A stretch of DNA of 9,327 bases from an uncultured Clostridia bacterium. Lineage in GTDB: Bacteria > Bacillota > Clostridia > Christensenellales > Aristaeellaceae. Location of the stretch: contig CAMDVP010000114.1 in NCBI GenBank assembly GCA_945877525.1, forward strand, positions 1 through 9,327. Direction: 5' to 3'. The notes under the pieces were generated by a model. The model made no database searches. It had not been told where the DNA came from and saw only the letters and a list, made by a program, of their open reading frames with translations. The position numbers and the translations under genes were made by a program. How positions within the stretch are numbered: the first letter of the stretch is position 1; every line of letters begins with the position of its first letter. Of the stretch, positions 1 through 6,268 are shown in pieces.

Positions 1-587
1 GGCTCAGCGGGGCGGAGGATTTGCTGCCCATCACCCTCAGCGAACGGCTGATCGACGGCATGCAGTTGGAGGTAGGCTCACAGCTGTCCATGGAGGGGCA
101 GCTACGCAGCTACAACAAGGTGATCGAGGGTGCGGGCCGGCTGCTGATTACCGGCTTCGCCCAGCGGCTGCTCCCGCCGGATGACGAGGAAAACCCCAAC
201 CAGGTGCAGCTCACCGGCGCGCTGTGCAAGCTGCCCAGCTACCGCACCACACCCTTCGGCCGGGAAATTGCCGACCTGATGCTGGCCGTCAACCGCGCCT
301 ATGGCAAGAGCGACTATATTCCCTGCATCACCTGGGGACGCACGGCGCGCTTTGCCTCCCACCTGAAGGTGGGCGACAGGATCCAGCTTCTGGGTCGGTT
401 CCAGAGCCGGGCCTACCAGAAGCAGCTGGCCGACGGCAGCGTCATGAACAAGATGGCCTATGAGGTATCCGTGGGACGGCTGAGCGTGGCCCATGAGACG
501 GCCCAGCCGGGCTACGCCTACCGGGACATGCGCCCGGAGGAGCGCGTCACCCCCGACGGTATGCATATTCTCTCCAATCCGCAGTAA
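1..587 (+). CDS. SSB-like protein with two OB folds, 3' part
   Basis: This is the C-terminal 194 residues of a single-stranded-DNA-binding (PF00436-like) protein. The frame is open to the left edge (first full codon 3-5), so the TTG at 21 is not a start and the true N-terminus lies outside the window. The visible part shows the end of a first OB fold (LPITLSERL, then GSQLSMEGQLRSYNKV and RLLITGFAQRL) and then a complete second one. The second begins NQVQLTGALCKLPSYRTTPF and runs through REIADLMLAVNR, IPCITWGRTARF and GDRIQLLGRFQSR to YEVSVGRLSV. The IPCITWG...GDRIQLLGRFQSR pattern is the SSB signature strand set. Doubled OB folds of this kind are known in Clostridia, and their exact role is not established; ssDNA binding is the family inference. 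There is no acidic SSB C-terminal tip (it ends ILSNPQ), so it is unlikely to be the main replicative SSB. It converges on the thiamin locus. Confidence 0.85.
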   Translation, partial: LSGAEDLLPITLSERLIDGMQLEVGSQLSMEGQLRSYNKVIEGAGRLLITGFAQRLLPPDDEENPNQVQLTGALCKLPSYRTTPFGREIADLMLAVNRAYGKSDYIPCITWGRTARFASHLKVGDRIQLLGRFQSRAYQKQLADGSVMNKMAYEVSVGRLSVAHETAQPGYAYRDMRPEERVTPDGMHILSNPQ

Positions 588-595
588 AAACCACA

Positions 596-630
596 ACGGC
601 CTTCCATGTGTAAACTGCATGGAAGGCCGT
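596..630. terminator. Bidirectional intrinsic terminator between convergent genes
   Basis: A perfect 13-bp inverted repeat (596-608 and 618-630) has a 9-nt loop. It starts 8 bp after the SSB-like stop and 25 bp past the thiY stop. On the plus strand it is followed by ACCTTTTG. Read on the minus strand it is followed by TGTGGTTTTTA. Both sides are therefore moderately U-rich, which fits a shared terminator for the convergent transcripts. Confidence 0.8.
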
Positions 631-655
631 ACCTTTTGATGTTATGCTTCTATTA

Positions 656-1639
656 TCAGTCCGCCAGAATCACCCGCACGTCCTCCACAGACACGTCTCC
701 CTCCAGCAGGCCCTGGGCGCGCATCCAGTCGATGTTCTCCTGCCAGCAGGCGTCGGACTGGGACAGGAACGCCGCGTCCTCCGTTTCCATCAGGGGCAGA
801 AGCACCTGCATGCTCTGACGCTCCACGGTTTCAGACAGCGGGAAGTTCTCCGCGCTCTGGTTATCCAGCAGAATCCGCAGCGCCTCCTCGGGGTCAGCCT
901 TCATGTCCGCAAAACCCTTAGCTGAAGCCCGCAGGAAAGCGGACAGCACCTCCGGTTCCTGCTCGATCATCCGGTCGTTGGCCAGGAACACACCCTCGTA
1001 GTAGGTAGGCACGCCAAAGTCGTCCAGCTCGAACCAGCTGACGGAGAAGCCCTCCTCCTGCATCTGGGGCACCTCATGGTTCACCAGGCAGCCGATGGTG
1101 GCATCCACATTGCCGGTGGTCATGGAGCTCATCAGGTCAAAGCCCACGTCAATCATCACCACGTCGCTGTAATCCGCGCCGACGTTCTCCATAATGCTGC
1201 GAATCAAAGCCTCGGACAGCTGGGTGCCGGCATAGCCGATGCGCTTGCCAACCAGATCCTCGGGGCCGGATATGCCCTTATCGCTCAGGGACAGCACAAT
1301 ATTCAGCGGGGCCTGCACCACCGCGCCGATGGACTTCACCGGCACGGCCTGGTTGGCGCGCACCTGGATCACATCCTGCTGGTAGTACAGCCCGATGTCA
1401 GCACGGCCGGCAGCCACCAGGGCAATAGCGTCATTATCGTTGGAGGGGAAGCGGATATTGACCTTCAAGCCCTCCTCTGCGTAGTAGCCCTTCTCAATGG
1501 CCACATACATGAAGGCATGCAGGGCGTTGGGATACCAGTCCAGCACCACGTCTACTTCCCGCAGGGGCTCCTCGGCATGGCAGGTGCCGGTCAGCAGCAG
1601 GCACAGGGTCAGCAGTATTGCAAAAAAGCGTTTCATCAT
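656..1639 (-). CDS. thiY: ThiY-like substrate-binding protein of a pyrimidine/thiamin-precursor ABC importer
   Basis: A 327-residue NMT1/THI5-like periplasmic-binding-fold protein, expected outside the membrane to deliver a thiamin-derived pyrimidine (HMP or formyl-aminopyrimidine type) to ThiX/ThiZ. Residues 1-22 form a signal peptide: MMKR, a hydrophobic stretch, then CHA before EEP. The family block LDWYPNALHAFMYVAIEKGY starts at residue 33, followed by ADIGLYYQQDV, GKRIGYAG and CLVNHEVPQMQEEG. The start is the first of two adjacent ATGs, with AGGA 6 bases upstream. It begins 13 bp after the thiX stop and is the last gene before the terminator at 596-630. The Cys at residue 20 sits in a poor lipobox (LTGTC, Thr at -1 and -3), so lipid anchoring is unclear. 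Substrate assignment rests on the NMT1-like fold plus the tenA/thiD neighbours. Related NMT1-like proteins bind riboflavin or alkanesulfonates, but the context argues against these. Confidence 0.88.
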   Translation of the reverse strand: MMKRFFAILLTLCLLLTGTCHAEEPLREVDVVLDWYPNALHAFMYVAIEKGYYAEEGLKVNIRFPSNDNDAIALVAAGRADIGLYYQQDVIQVRANQAVPVKSIGAVVQAPLNIVLSLSDKGISGPEDLVGKRIGYAGTQLSEALIRSIMENVGADYSDVVMIDVGFDLMSSMTTGNVDATIGCLVNHEVPQMQEEGFSVSWFELDDFGVPTYYEGVFLANDRMIEQEPEVLSAFLRASAKGFADMKADPEEALRILLDNQSAENFPLSETVERQSMQVLLPLMETEDAAFLSQSDACWQENIDWMRAQGLLEGDVSVEDVRVILAD

Positions 1640-1652
1640 CGTTCATCCTTTC

Positions 1653-2408
1653 TTATGATTCGCCGCGCCAGCGCACGGCCTTTTTTTCAATGAGAGAAAT
1701 CAGCGCCACCGCCAGCATGGCTACCGCAGACAGCAGCACAATGGGTGCAAACACCCCCGCGCCGTCCAGCTGGGTCATCATGCGGCGGGAGAAATAGCCC
1801 AGTCCGCTCTGCGCGCCAAGCCACTCGCCGATGGCCGCGCCGATGATGCTCATGGGAATAGCCATTTTGATGGCCGAGAAGAAATACGGCAGGGCGCAGG
1901 GAACCTTGATTTTGAAAAACACATCGCGCCCTGTTGCGCCGAAGGTCATCAGCAGCTCGGCCATTTCCAGCCGGGAGGACTGCAGACCGTCGTACACCGT
2001 GATGGTAATGGGGAAAAACGTAATCAACACTGTCACCAGCACCTTGCTCCAGATGCCGTAGCCAAACCACAGCACAAACAGCGGGGCAATGGCCGTGGTG
2101 GGGATGGTCTGGGAGGCCACCACCAGCGGGTACAGCGCCTTGCGGCACAGGGGGCTCACATCCATCAGCACCGCCAGCCCCAGCCCCAGCACCAGGGAAA
2201 TGGCCAGCCCCAGCCCCGTCACCCCCATGGTTGCGGGCAGATGCACGGTAAAAAGCGGCTTGCGCAGCGCCCACAGCTTTTCCAGAATTTGCAGGGGCGT
2301 GGGCAGGATATAGGCTGCGTTGACCTCCATGGCTCCCAGCTGCCACAGCATCAGCAGCAGGAGCAGCAAAAGCAGCGCGGGCAGATTGCCACGATTCGCC
2401 TTTTTCAT
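1653..2408 (-). CDS. thiX: ThiX-like ABC importer permease
   Basis: A 251-residue binding-protein-dependent transport permease (SsuC/TauC/ThiX-type), the membrane subunit for the ThiY-bound substrate. A first membrane segment lies at about residues 9-25 (a run of Leu). Further hydrophobic spans are near 60-82, 92-115, 121-139, 176-196 and 220-243. The cytoplasmic EAA-type loop that docks on the ATPase is at about 150-175, with ELLMTFGATGRDVFFKIKVP. The ATG at 2408 is chosen because it forms an ATGA overlap with the thiZ stop and has AGGTGG/GGAGG just upstream. The same frame stays open to 2906, but that extension is antisense-like Arg/Gly-rich sequence out of frame with thiZ and is not protein. 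The overlap implies translational coupling with thiZ. Confidence 0.88.
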   Translation of the reverse strand: MKKANRGNLPALLLLLLLLMLWQLGAMEVNAAYILPTPLQILEKLWALRKPLFTVHLPATMGVTGLGLAISLVLGLGLAVLMDVSPLCRKALYPLVVASQTIPTTAIAPLFVLWFGYGIWSKVLVTVLITFFPITITVYDGLQSSRLEMAELLMTFGATGRDVFFKIKVPCALPYFFSAIKMAIPMSIIGAAIGEWLGAQSGLGYFSRRMMTQLDGAGVFAPIVLLSAVAMLAVALISLIEKKAVRWRGES

Positions 2409-3166
2409 GCCTCCACCTGCTTTCTGAGCATGCCGATGAGCGCCTCGCGCAGTTCGATGATGTCCGTCCGGGCCAGATCCTTTCGGCTGCGCGGGTATCC
2501 GAGGGGCACCGGGATTTCCTTCAGCGCGCGGATGGGCGTGCTTTCCACCACCAGCACGCTGGAGGACAAAAACAGCGCCTCCTCCACATCGTGGGTGATG
2601 AACAGAATCGTTTTGCCGGTTTTCTGCCACTGCTCCAGCAGCCATTCCTGCATGGAGATGCGTGTCAGGAAATCCAGCGCGGAGAAGGGCTCGTCCAGCA
2701 GGAGCAGGTCGCTGCCGGTGAGCATGGTGCGGGCAAAGGCGGCGCGCTGTCTCATGCCGCCGGACAGCTCGTCCGGGCGCTTGTCCCGGCAGCCTGCAAG
2801 GCCCACGTCGCAAAGGGCCGCATCCACCATCGCCAGCCGCACAGTCCGTCCCAGTCCCCCCTGAATCTCCAGAGGCAGGGCCAGGTTTTCGCCCACGGTG
2901 CGCCACGGAAACAGCAAATCCTTCTGGGGCATGTAGCCGCAGGCTCGCTTCTGACCGCCTACGGGCATGCCGTTCACACGGATCGTGCCTGCCCTGGGCT
3001 GAAGCAAACCGTTAATCATGCGGAAGATGGTACTCTTGCCGCAGCCGCTCACCCCCAGGATGCAGTGGAGCGACCCCTCCTGCACCTGGAAGGACAGTCC
3101 GTCGATAATATTGAATCTTTCCCCGGGATACTGATAGGACACATGGTCAAACGTCAGCACACTCAT
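2405..3166 (-). CDS. thiZ: ThiZ-like ABC importer ATPase
   Basis: A 253-residue ABC ATPase of the nitrate/sulfonate/taurine/thiamin-precursor importer type, powering ThiX from the cytoplasmic side. Everything needed for catalysis is visible: Walker A GVSGCGKST (38-46), Q-loop Gln81 in YMPQKD, FPW right after it, signature LSGGMRQR (134-141), Walker B LLLLDEP (154-160), D-loop SALD (162-165) and H-loop His192 in ITHD. The LLFPWRTVGENLALPLE stretch is typical of this subfamily. The ATG at 3166 is preferred over an upstream in-frame GTG at 3181. It makes a 4-bp ATGA overlap with the tenA stop, matching the tenA and thiX junctions, and has GGGAA 9 bases before it. It overlaps thiX by 4 bp in the same way. 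Confidence 0.9.
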   Translation of the reverse strand: MSVLTFDHVSYQYPGERFNIIDGLSFQVQEGSLHCILGVSGCGKSTIFRMINGLLQPRAGTIRVNGMPVGGQKRACGYMPQKDLLFPWRTVGENLALPLEIQGGLGRTVRLAMVDAALCDVGLAGCRDKRPDELSGGMRQRAAFARTMLTGSDLLLLDEPFSALDFLTRISMQEWLLEQWQKTGKTILFITHDVEEALFLSSSVLVVESTPIRALKEIPVPLGYPRSRKDLARTDIIELREALIGMLRKQVEA

Positions 3167-3831
3167 ACGCGCATTTCCCACGCCATGTCCCAGAAGCCCA
3201 GCTCATACCGGCTGCAGTTGCAGAAGATTTCCGTAAGCCTCTGCAGCTGCTCCGGCCCAGCCTCCCGGCCCAGGCGGTTCATCAGGTCGATCAGCCCGGC
3301 GTTCACCGCGGCATATTCTTCCCCCGCATAGCTTTGAATCCACTCGCCGTAGAAGGGATGCTCCAGAGCGCCGGGAACCCTGGCCAGCGCCTGGCCAATC
3401 TCCGCATAGCTCCAGGAGCAGGCCAGAATCGCCGCGACGATTTCCACCGGCGTGCCTGTGTAGGCCACGGAAAGCATGTAGTTGGTATAGGACAGGTTAT
3501 CCAGCGCGGGCTGAACGGAAAGCACCTGCTCCTCCGTGATGCCCAGGCGCTTCATATACGCCCTGTGAAGGTTCATTTCACCATTCAGCGTGGCGTCCAC
3601 ATTGGCAGCGAAGGCGCGCATCAGCTCCGGATCCCAGGCCTTCGCCACTCCCAGGGCAAACACCCGGGCATAGTCGAACAGGTACAGATAGTCCTGCAGC
3701 ATGAAATACCGGAATTTCTCCGCCGGCAGCGAGCCGTCGCCAATGCCGGCAACAAAGGGATGCGCGAGGCATTTGGCCCAGATGGGCGCCGCAGCCTCAT
3801 GCAGCTTATCGGTCACAGCGGGGCAGTTCAT
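3163..3831 (-). CDS. tenA: TenA, aminopyrimidine aminohydrolase (thiaminase II)
   Basis: A 222-residue TenA/Thi-4 family enzyme, the usual length. TenA enzymes hydrolyse 4-amino-5-aminomethyl-2-methylpyrimidine, a breakdown product of thiamin, to HMP. The active-site set of the Cys-containing TenA_C subtype is present: Asp47 in LQDYLYLFDY, Cys138 and Tyr142 in ILACSWSY, and Glu210 in SRYELGFWDMAW. These correspond to the Asp44, Cys135, Tyr139 and Glu205 known in Bacillus subtilis TenA. The ATG at 3831 overlaps the thiD stop as ATGA and has GGGGGA 8 bases upstream. Lying between the HMP kinase and the importer, it links uptake of degraded thiamin to HMP-PP formation. The N-formyl-aminopyrimidine deformylase YlmB, often a neighbour, is not in this window. 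Confidence 0.94.
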   Translation of the reverse strand: MNCPAVTDKLHEAAAPIWAKCLAHPFVAGIGDGSLPAEKFRYFMLQDYLYLFDYARVFALGVAKAWDPELMRAFAANVDATLNGEMNLHRAYMKRLGITEEQVLSVQPALDNLSYTNYMLSVAYTGTPVEIVAAILACSWSYAEIGQALARVPGALEHPFYGEWIQSYAGEEYAAVNAGLIDLMNRLGREAGPEQLQRLTEIFCNCSRYELGFWDMAWEMRV

Positions 3832-4649
3832 GGCGCTGTCCCCCTGATAAATTCACTCCTCAGATCAAACAGATGATTCATGGGGCCCCGGCCCTGTCCC
3901 AGGTCAAGCATGGCCGCCAGCGCACCGGAGATATACTCCTTCGCCCGACGAACAGCTTCGTCCAGATTCATGCCGCAGGCCAGGTTGGACGCAATGGCGC
4001 TGGACAGGGTGCAGCCGGTGCCGTGGGTGTTCGGATTGTGAATACGGCGGCCATAGAACCACTTCGCGGCGCCATCGCGGAACAGCAGGTCGTTGGCGTC
4101 GTTCAGGTCGTGCCCGCCCTTGAGCAGCACGGCACAGCGGTACGACTCGGAAATGTACTTCGCGGCTTTCTCCATATCCGCCGCGCTGCTGATCTCCATG
4201 CCGGAGAGGATTTCCGCCTCGGGAATGTTGGGCGTGACCACCTCCGCCAGGGGCAGCAGCTCGCTTTTCAGCGTGCCAAGGGCCTCGTCCTGCATCAGCC
4301 GCGCGCCGGAGGTCGCCACCATCACCGGGTCAACGACGATGTGCCGCGCGCCATACTGCTTGAGCTTCTGCGCAATCACGCGGATCAGCGCAGCGCTCGA
4401 AACCATGCCGATCTTCACCGCGTCGGGGAAGATGTCGGAAAACACGGCGTCCAGCTGGTCGCTGAGGAAGGAGGGCGTAACCTCCCGGATGCTTGTGACG
4501 CCGGTCGTGTTCTGGGCAGTGAGGGCGGTGATGGCCGTCATGGCGTAGATGCCATGGGCCGACATCGTCTTCATGTCTGCCTGAATGCCGGCGCCTCCGC
4601 TGGAATCACTGCCAGCGATGGATAATGCTGTTCTCATCTGCTCACTCAT
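3828..4649 (-). CDS. thiD: ThiD, HMP/HMP-P kinase
   Basis: A 273-residue ribokinase-fold kinase that phosphorylates 4-amino-5-hydroxymethyl-2-methylpyrimidine twice, giving HMP-PP for ThiE. The N-terminal substrate motif GSDSSGGAGIQAD is at 13-25 and ITALTAQNTTGV at 40-51. VDPVMVATSG is at 106-115, TPNIPEAEIL at 139-148 and KGGHD at 177-181. The nucleotide/anion-hole motif NTHGTGCTLSSA with Cys213 is at 207-218. There is no fused ThiE or TenA domain. The ATG at 4649 has a very good AGGAGG 8 bases upstream. It heads the tight thiD-tenA-thiZ-thiX-thiY run and is preceded by a 227-bp gap holding two strong hairpins, so it may have its own control. Pyridoxal-kinase activity, seen in some ThiD proteins, cannot be excluded from sequence. 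Confidence 0.95.
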   Translation of the reverse strand: MSEQMRTALSIAGSDSSGGAGIQADMKTMSAHGIYAMTAITALTAQNTTGVTSIREVTPSFLSDQLDAVFSDIFPDAVKIGMVSSAALIRVIAQKLKQYGARHIVVDPVMVATSGARLMQDEALGTLKSELLPLAEVVTPNIPEAEILSGMEISSAADMEKAAKYISESYRCAVLLKGGHDLNDANDLLFRDGAAKWFYGRRIHNPNTHGTGCTLSSAIASNLACGMNLDEAVRRAKEYISGALAAMLDLGQGRGPMNHLFDLRSEFIRGTAP

Positions 4650-4688
4650 GGTGAACTCCTCCTTTGATTATCAGCATATCTTTTGTAT

Positions 4689-4758
4689 AGCGGCAGAGAG
4701 TGGTGCCCCCGGTCTGCCGCTCCATGAATCCCGGCTGCGGAGGAAACCGCAGCCGGGA
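4689..4758 (-). promoter_or_regulatory. Two tandem hairpins in the thiD 5' leader
   Basis: This lies in the 227-bp gap between thiW and thiD. In transcription order there is a 12-bp perfect hairpin (4747-4758 with 4729-4740, 6-nt loop). After a 7-nt gap comes a 9-bp perfect hairpin (4713-4721 with 4689-4697, 15-nt loop containing CCGGGGG). Neither is followed by a U-tract, so neither is a canonical intrinsic terminator in this direction. The CCGGG in the second loop could pair with CCCGG in the first hairpin, giving an alternative fold. I recognise no known riboswitch here: there is no UGAGA/ACCUGAU TPP core. No convincing promoter was seen between 4759 and 4876. Possible roles are mRNA processing or stability, a regulatory leader, or a small dispersed repeat. 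Confidence 0.5.
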
Positions 4759-4876
4759 CGGATGGCGGTAGGAAACTCTGAAGAAATGAGGTGGTGCGAT
4801 GGCGAGCAGAATTTTTAAAGGAAGTAGATGGCTCAAATTCAGCCGCCAGCGTGCCGCCGAGTGATTCAGAGGGGCC

Positions 4877-5392
4877 TTAATTCAGCTTGCCCGAAATGGT
4901 ATTCAGCGTACCATTCTTCTGCAGGGCGAAAAGGATGGCCCCGGCGATGATGGAGCCCGCCACGGTGGAGATCAGGAAGGGAACGACATAGGCGTAGAAC
5001 GCCACATTGGCCGAGGACACGCCCATGAAGGCAATAGCGATGGGATAGGCCAGCAGCCCGCCGATCACGCCGGTGCCGAACACCTCACCTGCCATGGTAG
5101 GCAAAAGCTTCTTCGTGTACTTCCACACCAGGCCGCACAGCAGCGCGCCACACATGCTGCCCGGGAAAGCCAGCAGGCTGCCCAGGCCCAGCAGGTTGCG
5201 GATCAGCGCCGCCAGGAAGCCCGCGCCCAAGGCATACCAGGGACCCAGCAGCACGCCGCACACCACGTTCACCATGTGCTGCACGGGGGAGCACTTGCTC
5301 CCGAACACCGGGAAGGAAAACAGGCTGCCCACCACAGCCACAGCCACCAGAATTGCGGCCAGCGTCAGCCGCAGGGTACGATTGCGATTCAT
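4877..5392 (-). CDS. thiW: ThiW, predicted ECF transporter S component (thiazole precursor)
   Basis: A 171-residue, very hydrophobic membrane protein of the ThiW family. ThiW is the predicted substrate-binding subunit of an energy-coupling-factor importer, proposed from genomic context to take up the thiazole (hydroxyethylthiazole) moiety; that substrate is not seen in the sequence. Family blocks are FSFPVFGSKCSPVQHMVNV (25-43), LLGPWYALGAGF (48-59), IRNLLGLGSLLAFPGSMCGA (64-83) and GEVFGTGVIGGLLAYPIA (102-119). About six membrane segments are expected. The ATG at 5392 is chosen because AGGAGA lies 8-9 bases upstream. A 43-codon in-frame extension to 5521 runs through the structured leader and does not look like protein. 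The shared EcfA/EcfA'/EcfT module is not in the window. Its neighbour thiM makes use of the imported thiazole. Confidence 0.9.
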   Translation of the reverse strand: MNRNRTLRLTLAAILVAVAVVGSLFSFPVFGSKCSPVQHMVNVVCGVLLGPWYALGAGFLAALIRNLLGLGSLLAFPGSMCGALLCGLVWKYTKKLLPTMAGEVFGTGVIGGLLAYPIAIAFMGVSSANVAFYAYVVPFLISTVAGSIIAGAILFALQKNGTLNTISGKLN

Positions 5393-5436
5393 CTGAGTTC
5401 TCTCCTTTGTTTGTTGATAGAGGGCGGCAGGTATAA

Positions 5437-5542
5437 CAAAAACAGCCTCCCTCGCGGGAACAGCATGGCATACGCCTGCTGGTCGGTCGAAACTCACTGG
5501 TTTCCTCTCACGCCGGAACACGGCTTCCCATCGCTGCTTTCC
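5437..5542 (-). promoter_or_regulatory. TPP-riboswitch-like structured leader of thiW (divergent)
   Basis: This lies in the 231-bp gap between thiE and thiW. Read on the minus strand, it aligns with the canonical TPP aptamer upstream of thiM. Shared elements are a P3 hairpin (GCCG/CGGC), then UGAGAGG (5510-5504), a 5-bp P3a stem GAAAC/GUUUC that covaries with GAAGG/CCUUC in the thiM copy, GACC, and the 3' end GCGAGGGAGGCUG (5455-5443). P1 can form from CAGC plus AAAG (5533-5540) with GCUGUUUU (5446-5439). The expected ACCUGAU...GGAUAAUGCC...GCG pyrophosphate-sensing region is absent. In its place are a hairpin (GCAGGC/GCC-A-UGC with a GUAU loop) and a UCCC-GCGA-GGGA stem-loop. C of the usual CUGAGA is G. 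It is either a decayed copy or a variant aptamer. Placement in the TPP class is an inference. Confidence 0.55.
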
Positions 5543-5592
5543 ACGTCACAGGGCGCTCCCCCTCTGACGGCCTGTCCGCCCTCCCTTCCAGG

Positions 5593-5618
5593 AAAAAATC
5601 TCAAATGCCCATGGGCAT
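5593..5618 (-). terminator. Weak terminator-like element after thiE
   Basis: Starting 5 bp past the thiE stop is a 14-bp palindrome (5605-5618, centred on CCATGG). It can fold as a 5-bp stem with a CATG loop. It is followed on the minus strand by TTTGAGA and six T residues (5598-5593). The stem is short and the U-run is displaced by 6 nt, so termination would be partial at best. Leaky read-through would let the thiM promoter also serve thiW, for which no separate promoter is evident. Confidence 0.35.
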
Positions 5619-5623
5619 AGGAG

Positions 5624-6268
5624 TCAAGCTTCCGCGGCGGTTTTCTCCGCCAAACGGCGCAGGAGGCGGCATTCCTCCTCAATGTTTTCCGCCGCGAAAA
5701 TGCCCGATACCACGGCCACACCCGCGATACCCGTGCCGGTCAGTTCGAGGATATTGCCGCTGTGGATGCCGCCGATGGCCACCACGGGAATGCTCACCGC
5801 CCGGGTGATGGCGCTCAGGGTTTCCCGGGTCATGGGCTTGGCGTTGATTTTGGTCGCGGAGCCGAACACCGCGCCGCTGCCCAGGTAGTCCGCGCCCGCA
5901 TCCTGCGCGCGCAGGGCCTGCTCGACGGTTTTGGCCGTCACGCCCACAATCATGTCCGAGCCCAGGATGCCGCGTACCTCCTCCGCCGCCATGTCCTCCT
6001 GCCCTACATGCACCCCATCCGCACCGCTGCGTCTTGCAATATCCACATTGTCGTTAATCAGCAGCGGCACGCCATGGCGATGACACAGCCTGGCCAGCTC
6101 GACAGCCTCATGAAAGAAGGCGTCCTCGTCCAGCGTCTTTTCCCGCAGCTGCACCATGGTCGCACCGCCCCGCAGGGCCTCCTCCACCTGCTCAAAGAGG
6201 GTTCTGCCCCGCAGCCAGGCACGGTCTGTCACCGCATACAGGCGCAGCATGTCATTGTTCAGCTTCAT
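5624..6268 (-). CDS. thiE: ThiE, thiamin-phosphate synthase
   Basis: A 214-residue TIM-barrel enzyme that joins HMP-PP and thiazole phosphate to thiamin monophosphate. Conserved blocks in order are LYAVTD (10-15), VQLREK (39-44, HMP-PP binding), LLINDNVDIA (69-78), ADGVHVGQED (83-92), GVTAKT (109-114), GSGAVFGSATK (130-140, phosphate/metal loop), AIGGI (164-168) and VAVVSGIF (184-191). The length is normal. The ATG at 6268 is preferred although it overlaps thiM by 17 bp, because AGGGGAG lies 6 bases upstream. The next in-frame ATG at 6250, one base after the thiM stop, has no ribosome binding site. It uses the products of ThiD and ThiM. TMP would then need ThiL, or dephosphorylation and pyrophosphorylation, encoded elsewhere. 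The thiazole-tautomerase TenI is a close relative, but VQLREK and the GSATK loop favour ThiE. Confidence 0.93.
   Translation of the reverse strand: MKLNNDMLRLYAVTDRAWLRGRTLFEQVEEALRGGATMVQLREKTLDEDAFFHEAVELARLCHRHGVPLLINDNVDIARRSGADGVHVGQEDMAAEEVRGILGSDMIVGVTAKTVEQALRAQDAGADYLGSGAVFGSATKINAKPMTRETLSAITRAVSIPVVAIGGIHSGNILELTGTGIAGVAVVSGIFAAENIEEECRLLRRLAEKTAAEA

Noticed and set aside
1076..1693. Long plus-strand open frame antisense to thiY
   Set aside because: It is His/Gly/Ala-rich shadow translation opposite a well-supported gene, with no family resemblance. The same applies to plus-strand frames at 2591-3331, 3873-4625, 5762-6322, 6156-6839 and 7783-8349.
2409..2906. In-frame upstream extension of the thiX reading frame
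   Set aside because: It runs through thiZ in another frame and gives Arg/Gly/His-rich sequence typical of a GC-rich shadow. The ATG at 2408 has a ribosome binding site and an ATGA overlap.
4729..4758. 12-bp hairpin as an intrinsic terminator after thiW
   Set aside because: No U-tract follows on either strand, and it lies 120 bp or more past the thiW stop, so it is listed only as leader structure.
5393..5521. 43-codon N-terminal extension of thiW
   Set aside because: It reads through the structured leader, has no ribosome binding site, and does not resemble the ThiW N-terminus, which begins at the ATG at 5392 behind AGGAGA.
5400..5580. thiW leader as a T-box, cobalamin or FMN riboswitch
   Set aside because: There is no AGGGTGG..CCGCG T-box, no AGCCAGGAGACC-type B12 box and no FMN core motifs. 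The only good match was to the TPP class.
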